Source: Comamonas koreensis
GTDB taxonomy: Bacteria; Pseudomonadota; Gammaproteobacteria; Burkholderiales; Burkholderiaceae_C
Direction of reading: 5' to 3'
NCBI RefSeq assembly: GCF_014076495.1
Contig: NZ_CP043575.1
Coordinates: forward strand, 3,658,001-3,722,000
DNA: 64,000 nucleotides
The notes beneath the pieces are model-generated. The model was not told the DNA's origin. It made no database searches and worked only from the letters and a program-made list of their open reading frames with translations. The position numbers and the translations under genes were made by a program. Positions 51,482 through 60,195 of the stretch are shown here, piece by piece; position 1 is the first letter of the stretch, and each line of letters starts with the position of its first letter.

Positions 51482-52304
51482 TCAACGCGCCTTCACAATC
51501 TCCGTCACCCCGCCCTCGGTCTTGAGCCGCACCGGCAGCAGCAGCGGCAGCGCCTGGGCAAAGCTGGTCGCCTCGCGCAGCTTAAAGCTGCCGCCCATGC
51601 GCATCGCAGCGACGGCCGGGTCGCGCACCACCAGGCGGGTATCGCCATAGCGCTCAAACTCGGCCAGTGCCTGCGCCAGCGGTGCGTCCTGAAAATTCAC
51701 CCGACCATTGCGCCAGGCAGCGACATTGCCCACTGCCAAGGTCTGCGGCGCTGCCAGACTGCCCTCGGCCTGCGCGGTCACCCGCTGGCCGGCGACCAGC
51801 TCCACCGCTGCCGGCCCGGCCAGGGTCTGGCCGCCCTTGTCAACGTCACCCGCTTGCGCCCACCCGCACCCGGCCTGATTCGACCTCGACCACCGTCTGG
51901 CCCGCATCCAGCCCGGCGCGGGTATGGCGTACCGAGAATCTGGTGCCCAGCACCGTTACCAGCGTGTGCCCCGCCCGCACCTCAAACGGGCGCTGCGCAT
52001 CGGCACTGGCATGGAACAGCGCCTGGCCCTCGAGCAAGCGCACTTCGCGCCGGCCCCGGAACAGCTGCACCTGCGCCTGCGATGCGGCGTCGAGCAGCAT
52101 CTGCGAGCCATCGGGCAGCCGCACCTGCAGCGCTTGGCCACGCACGGTGGCGTAGTGCTCGCTAAACAGCGGCTGGCTGCGCCAGTGCGACCAGCCCAGC
52201 CAACCGCCGCCCACCAGCGCCAGCACGGCAGCGGCCAGACAGGGATCGCAGCGATGGTGCAGCAATGGCGCAATGCAATAACGCGAATGAATCGCATTAT
52301 CCAT
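51482..52304 (-). pseudogene. fecR-like anti-sigma gene, truncated and frameshifted
   Basis: The upstream frame (52304 to 51846) encodes one membrane segment (CLAAAVLALVGGGWLGWSHW) and the FecR core (VRLPDGSQMLLDAASQAQVQ, TLVTVLGTRFSVRHTR, VVEVESGRVRVGA). It ends near 51846, where the second frame (to 51482) takes over with GGQTLAGPAAVELVAGQRVT and the C-terminal STN-like tail (GRVNFQDAPLAQALAEFERY). The usual 80-90 residue cytoplasmic sigma-binding domain is missing. The 5' end lies 20 bp from the Fur box of the intact fecI gene, as if that cluster had replaced the original head. Confidence 0.82.
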
Positions 52305-52324
52305 ATTTGACTACTGTTTACATA

Positions 52325-52343
52325 TAATAAGAACCATTCTCAT
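52325..52343. promoter_or_regulatory. Putative Fur box ahead of fecI
   Basis: TAATAAGAACCATTCTCAT (52325-52343) fits the proteobacterial Fur inverted repeat and lies 18 bp before the sigma-factor start, overlapping the likely promoter. Confidence 0.68.
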
Positions 52344-52361
52344 CGCCTCACTTCCCACACC

Positions 52362-52889
52362 ATGCACCCAGGCCCCGGCATTCCGCCCTCACCCTCTGTC
52401 GACCCGGTGCATGCCCTGTACGAGGCGCACCACAGCTGGCTGGTCGCCCGGCTGCGGCGCAAGCTCGGCTGCGCCTGGGATGCGGCCGATCTGGCGCAAA
52501 ACACCTTTGTGCGGGTGCTGGGCACCCAGCGCCCGCAACTCCAGGCACTGCTGGAGCCGCGCGCCTACCTCACCACCATTGCGCAGCGCCTGCTGTCCAA
52601 CCACCTGCGCCGCCGCCAGATCGAGCGCGCCTACCTCGATGCGCTTGCGCTGCTGCCCGAGCCGGTGGCCCCGCCGCCCGACGCACAGCTGATGGTGCTC
52701 GAGACCCTGGTCGCCATTGACCGCCTGCTCGGCGGCCTGCCCGTGGTCGCCCGCAAGGCCTTTTTGCTGTGGCGGCTGGAGGACCTGACACAAGAAGAGA
52801 TTGCCCAGCAGCTGGGCATATCGCGCACCAGCGTGCGCCGCCACCTGGCCGCAGCGGCCGAGCGCTGCTATTTTGCGGACCAGCCCTGA
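52362..52889 (+). CDS. fecI: FecI-type ECF sigma factor
   Basis: A 175-residue ECF sigma factor. Region 2 includes LYEAHHSWLVARLRRKLGCA and AADLAQNTFVRVLG, followed by RAYLTTIAQRLLSNHLRRR. Region 4 has LEDLTQEEIAQQLGISRTSVRRHLAAA. It should direct transcription of the receptor gene two cistrons downstream when released by FecR. Transcription is probably under Fur control via the box just upstream. Confidence 0.94.
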   Translation: MHPGPGIPPSPSVDPVHALYEAHHSWLVARLRRKLGCAWDAADLAQNTFVRVLGTQRPQLQALLEPRAYLTTIAQRLLSNHLRRRQIERAYLDALALLPEPVAPPPDAQLMVLETLVAIDRLLGGLPVVARKAFLLWRLEDLTQEEIAQQLGISRTSVRRHLAAAAERCYFADQP

Positions 52890-52890
52890 G

Positions 52891-53940
52891 ATGGCCGCGC
52901 CCGATCCCCTGCCCAGCGGCCTGCCGCTAGGCGCGCAGGCCATGCCAGGCGCGCTGCCCGCTGCCATCCCCCCCGCCGTTGCCCAAGCCGCCGTGCGCTG
53001 GCTGCTCGATCTGGAGCCCGGCGACAGCGCCGCTGCCCGCCGCAAGCGCCAGCAGTGGCAAAGCTGGCTCGATGCCGACCCGCTCCATGCCCAGGCCTGG
53101 CAGCGCATGGCGCAGATCGATGGCCAGTTGCGTGGCGTGCCCACGGCAGTGGCAGTGCAGACCCTCGCCTCCCCCGCGCTGTCGCGCCGCCACGCGGTGC
53201 GCCTGGCGGTGATGCTGGGCGCCGGTGCCGGCGGCCTGCTGGCCCTGGGCCACAGCCCGCTGGGTGAACAGGCCTGGCTCAGCGCCAGCGCCGATCTTTC
53301 AACCGCCACCGGTGAGCAGCAGCGCACGGTTTTGGCCGATGGCACGCGACTGCTGCTCAATACCGCTACGGCCGTGGACTTGCGCTACAGCAGCAGCGAG
53401 CGGCTGATTGTGCTGCGCGCCGGGGAGATCCAGATCGAGAGCGCTGCCGACCCCAGCCCCGACCCTGCGACCGGCCAGGCCCGCCCCTTGCGTGTGCGCA
53501 GCAGCCAGGGCTGGGCCCGTGCCATTGGCACGCGCTTTAGCGTACGCCAGTACGCGGACGACACGCTGGTGCAGGTGCAAGAAGGCCAGGTAGAGCTGCA
53601 ATTGCGCAACGATACGAGCCAGACCCTGCGCCTGGCTGCAGGCGAGCAAGGCCGCATCGCCGCCCACCAATTGCGGCGCGAGGCCGCCGCCACCGCTGCC
53701 GACCTGGCCTGGACCCAGGGCATGCTGGTGGCCAACGATATGCGCCTGGGCGACTTTATCGCCGAGCTGGCCCGCTACCGCCCCGGCCGCTTGCACTGCA
53801 CCCCAGAGGCCGCCGCGCTGCGCATATCGGGCAGCTACCCGCTGCTGGATACGGACCGCGTGTTGGCCGCGCTCAGCCGCAGCTTGCCGCTGCGCATTAC
53901 CACCCGCACGCGCTGGTGGGTCACGGTGGATAAAAGCTGA
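52891..53940 (+). CDS. fecR: FecR-type anti-sigma / signal transducer
   Basis: A 349-residue protein. The cytoplasmic DUF4880 domain (AAVRWLLDLEPGD, WLDADPLHAQAWQRM) is followed by one membrane helix (LAVMLGAGAGGLLALG), the FecR domain (QQRTVLADGTRLLLNTATAV, WARAIGTRFSVRQYADDTLV) and a C-terminal STN-like region (MRLGDFIAELARYRPGRLHC, GSYPLLDTDRVLAALS). It relays siderophore binding from the receptor to FecI. It starts 1 bp after the fecI stop. Confidence 0.94.
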   Translation: MAAPDPLPSGLPLGAQAMPGALPAAIPPAVAQAAVRWLLDLEPGDSAAARRKRQQWQSWLDADPLHAQAWQRMAQIDGQLRGVPTAVAVQTLASPALSRRHAVRLAVMLGAGAGGLLALGHSPLGEQAWLSASADLSTATGEQQRTVLADGTRLLLNTATAVDLRYSSSERLIVLRAGEIQIESAADPSPDPATGQARPLRVRSSQGWARAIGTRFSVRQYADDTLVQVQEGQVELQLRNDTSQTLRLAAGEQGRIAAHQLRREAAATAADLAWTQGMLVANDMRLGDFIAELARYRPGRLHCTPEAAALRISGSYPLLDTDRVLAALSRSLPLRITTRTRWWVTVDKS

Positions 53941-54076
53941 TCTGCCAGGCCCCCCCGCAACGCATTCCAAAAAAAGGTGGCCAATTGGCCCAGCCCGCGT
54001 GTCAAGCCCTGCACAAGCGCCGCATAAACCATGGCGGCGCGCTGCCACCAGCTTGTCAAACTCGGGACCTATTCGC

Positions 54077-56560
54077 ATGTACCGCACTCGCTTCTCTGCC
54101 CCCGCCACGCCCCGTGGCACCGCGCTTTGCGCCCATCTGCTGTGCCTGGGCCTGGCCGCCTGCACCAGCCTTGCCGCGCTGGCACCCAGCTCTGCGCATG
54201 CGCAGGCGCAGCAGCCGGCCAGCCCCCCCGCAGCGCGCAGCTACTCCATCCCCGCCGGCCCGCTGGCTGCGGCGCTCAACCGCCTGGGGCAGGAATCGGG
54301 CACCTTGATCTCGTTCGCGCCCGATACCGTTGCCGGCCTGCGCAGCCCCGGCGTGCAGCGCGCCGCCGATGTGGGCCAGGCGCTGGGCAGCCTGCTGGCG
54401 GGCTTGCCGCTGCAGGCCCAGCGCGATGCCAGTGGCAGCTATGTGGTGCGCCGTGTGGCACCCACCGCAGCAGCGGCTGCCGCAGCTCCGGCTGCCGCTG
54501 CACAAGGCGCGCCCAGCATCACCTTGCCGGAGCTGCGCGTGACCGCCCAAGCCGAGCGCAGTGCCACCACCGAAGGCACCGGCAGCTACACCATCCGCAG
54601 CACGGCAGCCGCCACCGGCCTGCAGCTGTCGCCGCGCGAGACGCCGCAATCGGTCAGCGTGCTCACGCGCCAGCAGATCGAGGACCAGGGCATCACCAGC
54701 ATTGGCGAGGCCGCGCGCCATATCACCGGCATCTCGGCGATCAGCTCGGACAGCGACCGCACCGATCTGGACGCCCGGGGCTTCTACATCGACAACTACC
54801 AGTACGACGGCGTGCCCACCTATGTCGCCAATGATTTTTTTGGCGCCTCGATGCTCGACCCGATTCTGTACGACCGCATCGAGGTGGTGCGTGGAGCAAC
54901 GGGCCTGATGACCGGCGCTGGCAACCCCGGTGCTTCCGTCAACCTGGTGCGCAAACGCGCCAGCAGCAAGACCTTCACTGGCTCGGCCAGCGCCAGCCTG
55001 GGCTCCTGGAACGAGCGCCGCGCCACCCTGGACCTGAGCACGCCGCTGACCGACGACGGCCGCATCCGCGCCCGTGTGGCCGCAATGGCCGATGAGCGCG
55101 ACTCGCACCTGGACCGCTACCACACGCGCAACCGCGCGTTGCTCGCCACCGCCGAGGCCGATTTGACGCCTAACACCACCGCCTGGATCGGCCTGGAGCA
55201 CCAGGCCAAGCGCCCCACCGGCGTCACCTGGGGCGGCCTGCCCATGGTCTACCAGGATGGCAGCGCCACGCACTGGCCGCGCTCGTTCAGCATTGGCGCC
55301 GATTGGACCGAGTGGAACACTACCAGCCGCACCACCTACGCCGGGCTCGAGCACCGCTTTGACAATGGCTGGTCCATCAAGGCCAACGCCAGCCGCCTCG
55401 ATGCCGACTACACCTCCAAGCTCTTTTACCTGCTGAGCGAGCCCGACAGGAACACCGGCCTGGGCCTGGGCCCCTACCCCAATTACTCGCGCCAGAGCTT
55501 TGCGCAAAACAGCGGCAGCCTGCAGGCCACCGGGCCTTTTGAGCTGCTCGGCCGCAAGCATGAGGCGGTGCTGGGCTTGACCGGCAGCCAGTCCAACTAC
55601 GCCTACGGCAACCATGCCTACACCGCCACCCCCGTGGGCAATATCTTTGACTGGGATGGCTCCTACCCCGAGCCGGTCTGGGGCGCCTTCCGCCCGCTGG
55701 GCGATGACCGCACGCGCCAGACCGCCGTCTACGGCGCGCTGCGCCTGTCGCTGGCCGATGACCTCAAGCTCATCGTAGGCGGGCGCGAATCCCGCTGGGA
55801 AAGCCAGAGCCTGACGGAAACGCGCAAGCACAAGGTCTTCACGCCCTACGCTGGGTTGCTGTATGACCTGAACGCTACCTACACCGTCTACGCCAGCTAT
55901 ACCGATATCTTCCAGCCGCAAAACTACCAGGACACGCAGGGCCGCTACCTGGACCCTGTGACTGGCAAAGCCTACGAGGCCGGCATCAAGGCCGCGTTTC
56001 TCGATGGCAAGGTCAATGCGTCCCTGGCCGTGTTCCGCATCGCCCAGGACAATGTTGCCGTGCAAGACGGCGACAACATGATTGGCGGCACCGGCAACCC
56101 CGCCTACCGGGGCGAGAAAGGTGTCACCAGCAAGGGCTTTGAGGCCGAGGTCTCCGGCGAGCTGGCCCGGGGCTGGCAGCTGATCGCCGGCTTTGCCCGG
56201 GCCGATGCCCGCGCGGCCGATGACGCGCGCCTGCAGTCGCAGCGCCCCAACAACATGGCACACCTCTACACCAGCTACCGCCTGCGGGGCAACTGGAGCG
56301 CCCTCAAGGTCGGCGGGGGCCTGACCTGGCGCGACGCCACCTATGCGACCACGACCACCTCCACCGATGTGGAGGCGCGCCGCGACCAGGGCTCCATCAC
56401 CGTCGCCAGCCTGATGGCCAGCTACGACATCTCGCGCCAGCTGTCGCTGCAGCTCAACATCAACAACCTGTTCGACAAAACCTACTTCGACTTTGCCGGC
56501 AGCCAGATCTACTACGGCGCGCCGCGCAAGTTCACGCTGACCGCCAAGTACGATTTCTAA
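54077..56560 (+). CDS. TonB-dependent siderophore transducer-receptor with STN domain
   Basis: An 827-residue outer-membrane receptor of the FpvA/FoxA kind. After a signal peptide (LGLAACTSLAALAPSSAHAQ) comes an STN domain (IPAGPLAAALNRLGQESGTL, LLAGLPLQAQRDASGSYVV) that contacts FecR. The plug has SPRETPQSVSVLTRQQIED, DLDARGFYIDNYQYDGVP and EVVRGATGLMTGAGNPGASV. The barrel ends INNLFDKTYFDFAGSQ and a final Phe. With fecI and fecR it makes a complete cell-surface signalling unit, likely for a xenosiderophore. Confidence 0.94.
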   Translation: MYRTRFSAPATPRGTALCAHLLCLGLAACTSLAALAPSSAHAQAQQPASPPAARSYSIPAGPLAAALNRLGQESGTLISFAPDTVAGLRSPGVQRAADVGQALGSLLAGLPLQAQRDASGSYVVRRVAPTAAAAAAAPAAAAQGAPSITLPELRVTAQAERSATTEGTGSYTIRSTAAATGLQLSPRETPQSVSVLTRQQIEDQGITSIGEAARHITGISAISSDSDRTDLDARGFYIDNYQYDGVPTYVANDFFGASMLDPILYDRIEVVRGATGLMTGAGNPGASVNLVRKRASSKTFTGSASASLGSWNERRATLDLSTPLTDDGRIRARVAAMADERDSHLDRYHTRNRALLATAEADLTPNTTAWIGLEHQAKRPTGVTWGGLPMVYQDGSATHWPRSFSIGADWTEWNTTSRTTYAGLEHRFDNGWSIKANASRLDADYTSKLFYLLSEPDRNTGLGLGPYPNYSRQSFAQNSGSLQATGPFELLGRKHEAVLGLTGSQSNYAYGNHAYTATPVGNIFDWDGSYPEPVWGAFRPLGDDRTRQTAVYGALRLSLADDLKLIVGGRESRWESQSLTETRKHKVFTPYAGLLYDLNATYTVYASYTDIFQPQNYQDTQGRYLDPVTGKAYEAGIKAAFLDGKVNASLAVFRIAQDNVAVQDGDNMIGGTGNPAYRGEKGVTSKGFEAEVSGELARGWQLIAGFARADARAADDARLQSQRPNNMAHLYTSYRLRGNWSALKVGGGLTWRDATYATTTTSTDVEARRDQGSITVASLMASYDISRQLSLQLNINNLFDKTYFDFAGSQIYYGAPRKFTLTAKYDF

Positions 56561-56570
56561 GCGCACAACC

Positions 56571-56606
56571 ACAAAGCCCGCTGAATAACCAGCGGGCTGC
56601 TTTGTC
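56571..56606 (+). terminator. Terminator after the siderophore receptor
   Basis: CCCGCTG (56577-56583) pairs with CAGCGGG, and an outer ACAAAG/CTTTGT stem extends it, with a T-rich end. It carries the same CCCGCTG...CAGCGGGCTGCTTT sequence as the terminator at 58233-58263. Confidence 0.85.
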
Positions 56607-56884
56607 GAGGGGGTCTGAGAACATCTGCGCTACCCCTTGCTTCGTGTCATGGATCTGGCAAATTGGCGCCCTGGAAGACCGATGGCATCGGCAGCATCAG
56701 TGAGCGCAGTGCATCGCAGCATTGCCAGGCCCTTGAAAAGATCGCCAAGACCTGAACAGAGGAGCCGCCATGGCTGCGATGGCAGCTCGCGACAGTGAAT
56801 TCACCCCATTGCGGTCATTCGATATCGGGCTCTCGCGGGCCCAGGCCTTTTGCTATACTGCCGCGCACAGGCAGGAGAGACGCC
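56607..56884 (+). promoter_or_regulatory. Upstream region of the GAF kinase with -10 and ribosome site
   Basis: TATACT at 56854-56859 is a good -10 box, and AGGAG at 56873-56877 a good ribosome site, only 14 nt apart. I see no convincing -35. Transcription starting after the -10 box would leave almost no leader, and the only codon at the right distance is ATC at 56885. Confidence 0.5.
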
Positions 56885-58066
56885 ATCAACACCCCAGCTG
56901 ACATCGACCAGAGCGTCCTCACTGCGACGAATTCCAGGGCCGCACACTACATTCTTGAAATCGTGAAAGCCCAGACTGGCATGGGTCTGGTCGGCATGGC
57001 CTGGGTTCGCTCCAACATGTGGCGTGCATGCGCTGTGGTGGACGACATGGGGCTCGGCATGAAGGCCGGTGATGAACTGGATGTGGACAGCACCCTGTGC
57101 AAGGACGTCATGCAATCCCAGCTCGGGATTGCATTTGATGATGCCCTGGACCACCCTGTTTTTCGCGACCATAGAACGCCCAAGCTCTACGGATTTCGCG
57201 CCTACATCAGCGAACCGATTCTGCTCACAGATGGCAGCTATTTCGGCAATTTGTTTGCCTTGGACGCAGAGCCCAGGCCCATCACGAGCGAGAAAAACCG
57301 AGCGATTTTTACCGCGTGCGCCGGTATTCTCGGCAAGCTTCTTCAAGACCAGCTGATATCCCAGCAGCTGAGCAACGAGATTCAGAGCTTTAAAGAGACG
57401 GGCAACGCCCGCGAGGTGTTCCTGGCCGTTGTCGCCCACGATCTACGCAACCCTTTGCAGGCGATCACGATGGGCGCAAAGATGCTCTCACGGGGCGACG
57501 AGCCCAAAGCGGCGAAGCTCGGAGAGCGCATCGCTACCAGCGCTCGCCGCATGAGCAAGCTCATAGATGATCTGGTCGATTACGCCAAAGGCCGGGCCGG
57601 CCACGAAATATCCATTGCCACTGAACCCACGGAAAGCCTCTCGGCGGCTTTACAAACAGTGATCAATGAGTTCGTAGAAGCGCATCCCCGCCATGACATC
57701 ATTGCATCGCTTCAGCTACCAGTGGCGGTACGTGTCGACACCCCACGCATTCAACAACTCCTGTCCAACCTGCTAGGAAACGCTGTTGCCTACGGTGCAC
57801 CGGACTTGCCGATACGGATCACAGGCAGCGTGGAAGGACAAGACATCGTCATTCTGGTCAACAACCAAGGACCTCTGGTGCCGGACGACGTGATGGCCCA
57901 GATGTTCGATCCCTACTTCCAGGGCCCCAAGTCTGCCGCCACCAGCATGGGGCTGGGCCTGAGCATCTGCAAGCAGATCGTCGCAGCCCACCAGGGAAGC
58001 CTGACAGTGCTATCTTGTTCAGATTCCGGCACCACATTCACTGTGAGGCTGCCTGTGGTTCTGTAA
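56885..58066 (+). CDS. GAF-domain sensor histidine kinase (apparent AUC start)
   Basis: A 393-residue soluble kinase if begun at ATC 56885. A GAF domain (about residues 15-155: HYILEIVKAQTGMGLVGMAW, YGFRAYISEPILLTDGSYFG) is followed by the H-box with His185 (VVAHDLRNPLQAI), the N-box NLLGNAVAYG and the ATP-lid Gly run GLGLSICKQIVAAHQG. No membrane segment, so it senses a cytoplasmic or light/redox-type signal. No response regulator lies beside it. No ATG, GTG or TTG occurs near the ribosome site; a GTG at 56795 would lie upstream of the promoter-like sequence. Confidence 0.87.
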   Translation: MNTPADIDQSVLTATNSRAAHYILEIVKAQTGMGLVGMAWVRSNMWRACAVVDDMGLGMKAGDELDVDSTLCKDVMQSQLGIAFDDALDHPVFRDHRTPKLYGFRAYISEPILLTDGSYFGNLFALDAEPRPITSEKNRAIFTACAGILGKLLQDQLISQQLSNEIQSFKETGNAREVFLAVVAHDLRNPLQAITMGAKMLSRGDEPKAAKLGERIATSARRMSKLIDDLVDYAKGRAGHEISIATEPTESLSAALQTVINEFVEAHPRHDIIASLQLPVAVRVDTPRIQQLLSNLLGNAVAYGAPDLPIRITGSVEGQDIVILVNNQGPLVPDDVMAQMFDPYFQGPKSAATSMGLGLSICKQIVAAHQGSLTVLSCSDSGTTFTVRLPVVL

Positions 58067-58232
58067 GCGGAAAAAATAAACCAAGCGCTGGATACAGCAC
58101 GAGGTCGATGAGCCGGTAACACGCACCAGCAAACCGAAAATGAGACTAAGACAGCCCCGAATCAGGCGTCACCAACTATGCGCATATGCATTCGAAGTGC
58201 TGATAGAACAACCCCAACGATTAGCCAGTAAA
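58067..58232. other. Short spacer after the kinase gene
   Basis: No gene or RNA seen. It leads into the terminator at 58233 and the hairpin element at 58298. Confidence 0.4.
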
Positions 58233-58263
58233 AAAGCAGCCCGCTGAACCAGCGGGCTGCTTT
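58233..58263 (+). terminator. Strong terminator after the kinase gene
   Basis: AAAGCAGCCCGCTG and CAGCGGGCTGCTTT form a 14-bp perfect stem with a 3-nt loop. It lies about 170 bp after the kinase stop and can act on both strands. Confidence 0.88.
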
Positions 58264-58297
58264 CTTGGAGGCTTAAATCAACAGCCGACCCATTCAA

Positions 58298-58409
58298 GGG
58301 GCTAAGACAGGTTCTGAGACTAGGCGTCCCCGACGAGGCGCGCAACCGCAGACAGTACTGCAAGTACGGCAAGGTTGCGCAACGAAGTATCAGGGCCTGT
58401 ATTAGCCCC
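58298..58409. repeat. Hairpin-forming dispersed element, copy B
   Basis: 112 bp bounded by GGGGCTAAGACAGGTTCTG (58298-58316) and its near complement (58391-58409). On the minus strand the core reads GATACTTCGTTGC, a palindrome around GTACTTGCAGTAC, then GCGCCTCGTC, the same order as copy A. It ends 7 bp beyond the PRC-barrel gene stop. Confidence 0.6.
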
Positions 58410-58415
58410 GCCACG

Positions 58416-58772
58416 TTAGATCCAAGGGACGCCGTAGTATTCGTTCACCTTGCGGCCGTACTCGTCGTTATAGTCCTGCGTCGTCTCACGCGCATAGCGC
58501 GGCGCGCCTTCCAGCTGCTCCTTGGTGAGCGACACGACATAACCGCCCAGGCCGGTGTCGTACTTCAGCGTTTCCCAAGGGAGCGGGTACACATCGGTGC
58601 CCATGCCCAAAAAGCCGCCAAACTCCATCACCGCATAGCGGACTTTGCCCGTGAGCTTGTCCAGCAGCAGGCTTTCCACCGAGCCCAGCTTGTCGCCATT
58701 GGGGTTGTACACCTTGGTGCCTTGCACCTTGTCCGAAGAGATCACGCTCGATGCTGTGTTGATCGTATTCAT
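58416..58772 (-). CDS. PRC-barrel domain protein
   Basis: A 118-residue cytoplasmic protein. The PRC-barrel beta fold covers residues about 12-85 (VYNPNGDKLGSVESLLLDKL, VRYAVMEFGGFLGMGTDVYP) and the tail ends EYGRKVNEYYGVPWI. Such proteins are common in stress or photosynthesis-related settings and probably bind other proteins or RNA. The ATG at 58772 has AGGAGA upstream; a longer reading is less likely. Confidence 0.88.
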   Translation of the reverse strand: MNTINTASSVISSDKVQGTKVYNPNGDKLGSVESLLLDKLTGKVRYAVMEFGGFLGMGTDVYPLPWETLKYDTGLGGYVVSLTKEQLEGAPRYARETTQDYNDEYGRKVNEYYGVPWI

Positions 58773-59517
58773 AGGGTTCTCCTGTGTTGGAAAGCGGGAT
58801 TGCAAAGGGGCCGATGCGGGGTGCCGGTGAGAGCACTACCGCCATGTCTCGGCCTTGGGTTCAATGCTAAACAGCGGCGCGGTCCAGCCGGGTAGTCATC
58901 GCCGTCCGATAGCCGTAGGACGGGCCGCACCGGTTTTGCAGGACTGGAAAAAGCGCCCATTTCTGCGGGGCGTATCTCCTCCCGTAAGCCCCTGCGCACG
59001 TGGGCTCGCCCACCTCAGAAGCTCCTGCACGCCGTCTTGGATGGGTGAGCAGCTGCCACACCGCATGGGCAAGGCTGCGCCACAACCGCCACGCGTCGCC
59101 CTGCCTGCGGTGGACCAGGCGGCGGGTGGCGCCGGCATGCATCGCGGCCCCAGCGTTAGCGCCAGCCATTGCAGCAACGCTTGCAAACAACCCAGCCTGG
59201 GGATGTAACACCACCAAGCCCAAAAATCTCCCCAATATATCCGCCAGAACCCTATAACCCGCTAGATACTTCAAAATTTCCAGTAATCAACGAAAACCCG
59301 TCACTCGCAGATTTGGCCTTATCGCATAAAATTAAAAACATTAATAACTTCAATTAAATAATTTAAAAATAAAATAAAAAGCAAATTATCAATATTGTCT
59401 CTCCGCAGAAACAACTGAAGCCGTGACTAAGGCATAAGCACGTAGTATCTTTCTTCCTCGGCGGTTAAAAATTCACTTTAATCTTGTATACAAATACGAT
59501 GCCAACGGGGATTCACC
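58773..59517. other. Gene-poor region turning AT-rich before the cyclohydrolase gene
   Basis: About 745 bp. Opposed open frames exist from 58855 to 59274 but lack ribosome sites and domains. From about 59240 the sequence is markedly AT-rich, unlike the rest of the window, which suggests foreign DNA or a large regulatory region. TATACA at 59487-59492 may be a -10 box. Confidence 0.45.
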
Positions 59518-60195
59518 ATGGACTCATATCAGTGCATAAACGGCGCTTCAAAAGACAGAGAAAATGCCTTAGCCACCCCCCGGGTTCGCAGCATTGTGCG
59601 GGTGCCCATCATTCTGGGAAATGGACACAAGGCCAGATCCGAAATCATCAGCTTTGGCAACCTGAGCGATCACGGCGAGCACTTCGCGGTACGGTTTGAG
59701 GGCTCAGACACCAAAGCGCCGCTGGTGCGCCTGCATTCAGAGTGCATCACGGGCGACGCGCTGGCCTCCGCACGCTGCGACTGCGGCCCCCAGCTCCAGG
59801 AAGCACTGCAACACCTGCATAGGGAAGGTGGCCTGCTCTTGTATTTACGCCAAGAAGGCCGAGGCATTGGCCTTTATCGAAAACTCGAAGCCTACCTATT
59901 ACAAGATCAAGGCTTGGATACCTATGCCGCCAATCGGGCCTTGGGCCATAAAGATGACGAGCGCAGTTACCAGGTCGCCGCTGACATGCTCGAAGCGCTG
60001 GGCATCCAAACCATCCGCTTGCTCAGCAATAACCCCGACAAACAAAAACAGCTCACCATGGCCGGCATTACCGTGGAGTCACGCATCCCTACCGGGGTGT
60101 TTGTCGATGCCGATAATCGCCACTACCTAGAAACCAAGGTCAAACATTCACGCCATTCAATAGACGTCCCGCCCGTCCGGAAGGAAATCCCATGA
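59518..60195 (+). CDS. GTP cyclohydrolase II (RibA-like; ToxB-like by context)
   Basis: A 225-residue enzyme that opens GTP to 2,5-diamino-6-ribosylamino-pyrimidinone phosphate, formate and pyrophosphate. The zinc cysteines are Cys76, Cys87 and Cys89 (HSECITGDALASARCDCG). The active-site run is LRQEGRGIGLYRKLEAYLLQ, where Tyr126 corresponds to the Tyr105 of E. coli RibA that marks true GCH II. It is a single-domain enzyme without DHBP synthase. No other riboflavin gene is nearby. It overlaps the next gene as ATGA. In toxoflavin clusters ToxB is such an enzyme, next to a WD40 protein; a spare riboflavin enzyme is the alternative. Confidence 0.9.
   Translation: MDSYQCINGASKDRENALATPRVRSIVRVPIILGNGHKARSEIISFGNLSDHGEHFAVRFEGSDTKAPLVRLHSECITGDALASARCDCGPQLQEALQHLHREGGLLLYLRQEGRGIGLYRKLEAYLLQDQGLDTYAANRALGHKDDERSYQVAADMLEALGIQTIRLLSNNPDKQKQLTMAGITVESRIPTGVFVDADNRHYLETKVKHSRHSIDVPPVRKEIP

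Noticed and set aside
54056..56572. 838-codon minus-strand frame opposite the siderophore receptor
   Set aside because: A mirror of high-GC codon use in the receptor gene; no domain or start context.
58855..59274. Opposed frames of 117 and 135 codons
   Set aside because: Neither has a ribosome site, domain or codon pattern of a real gene, and they overlap each other.
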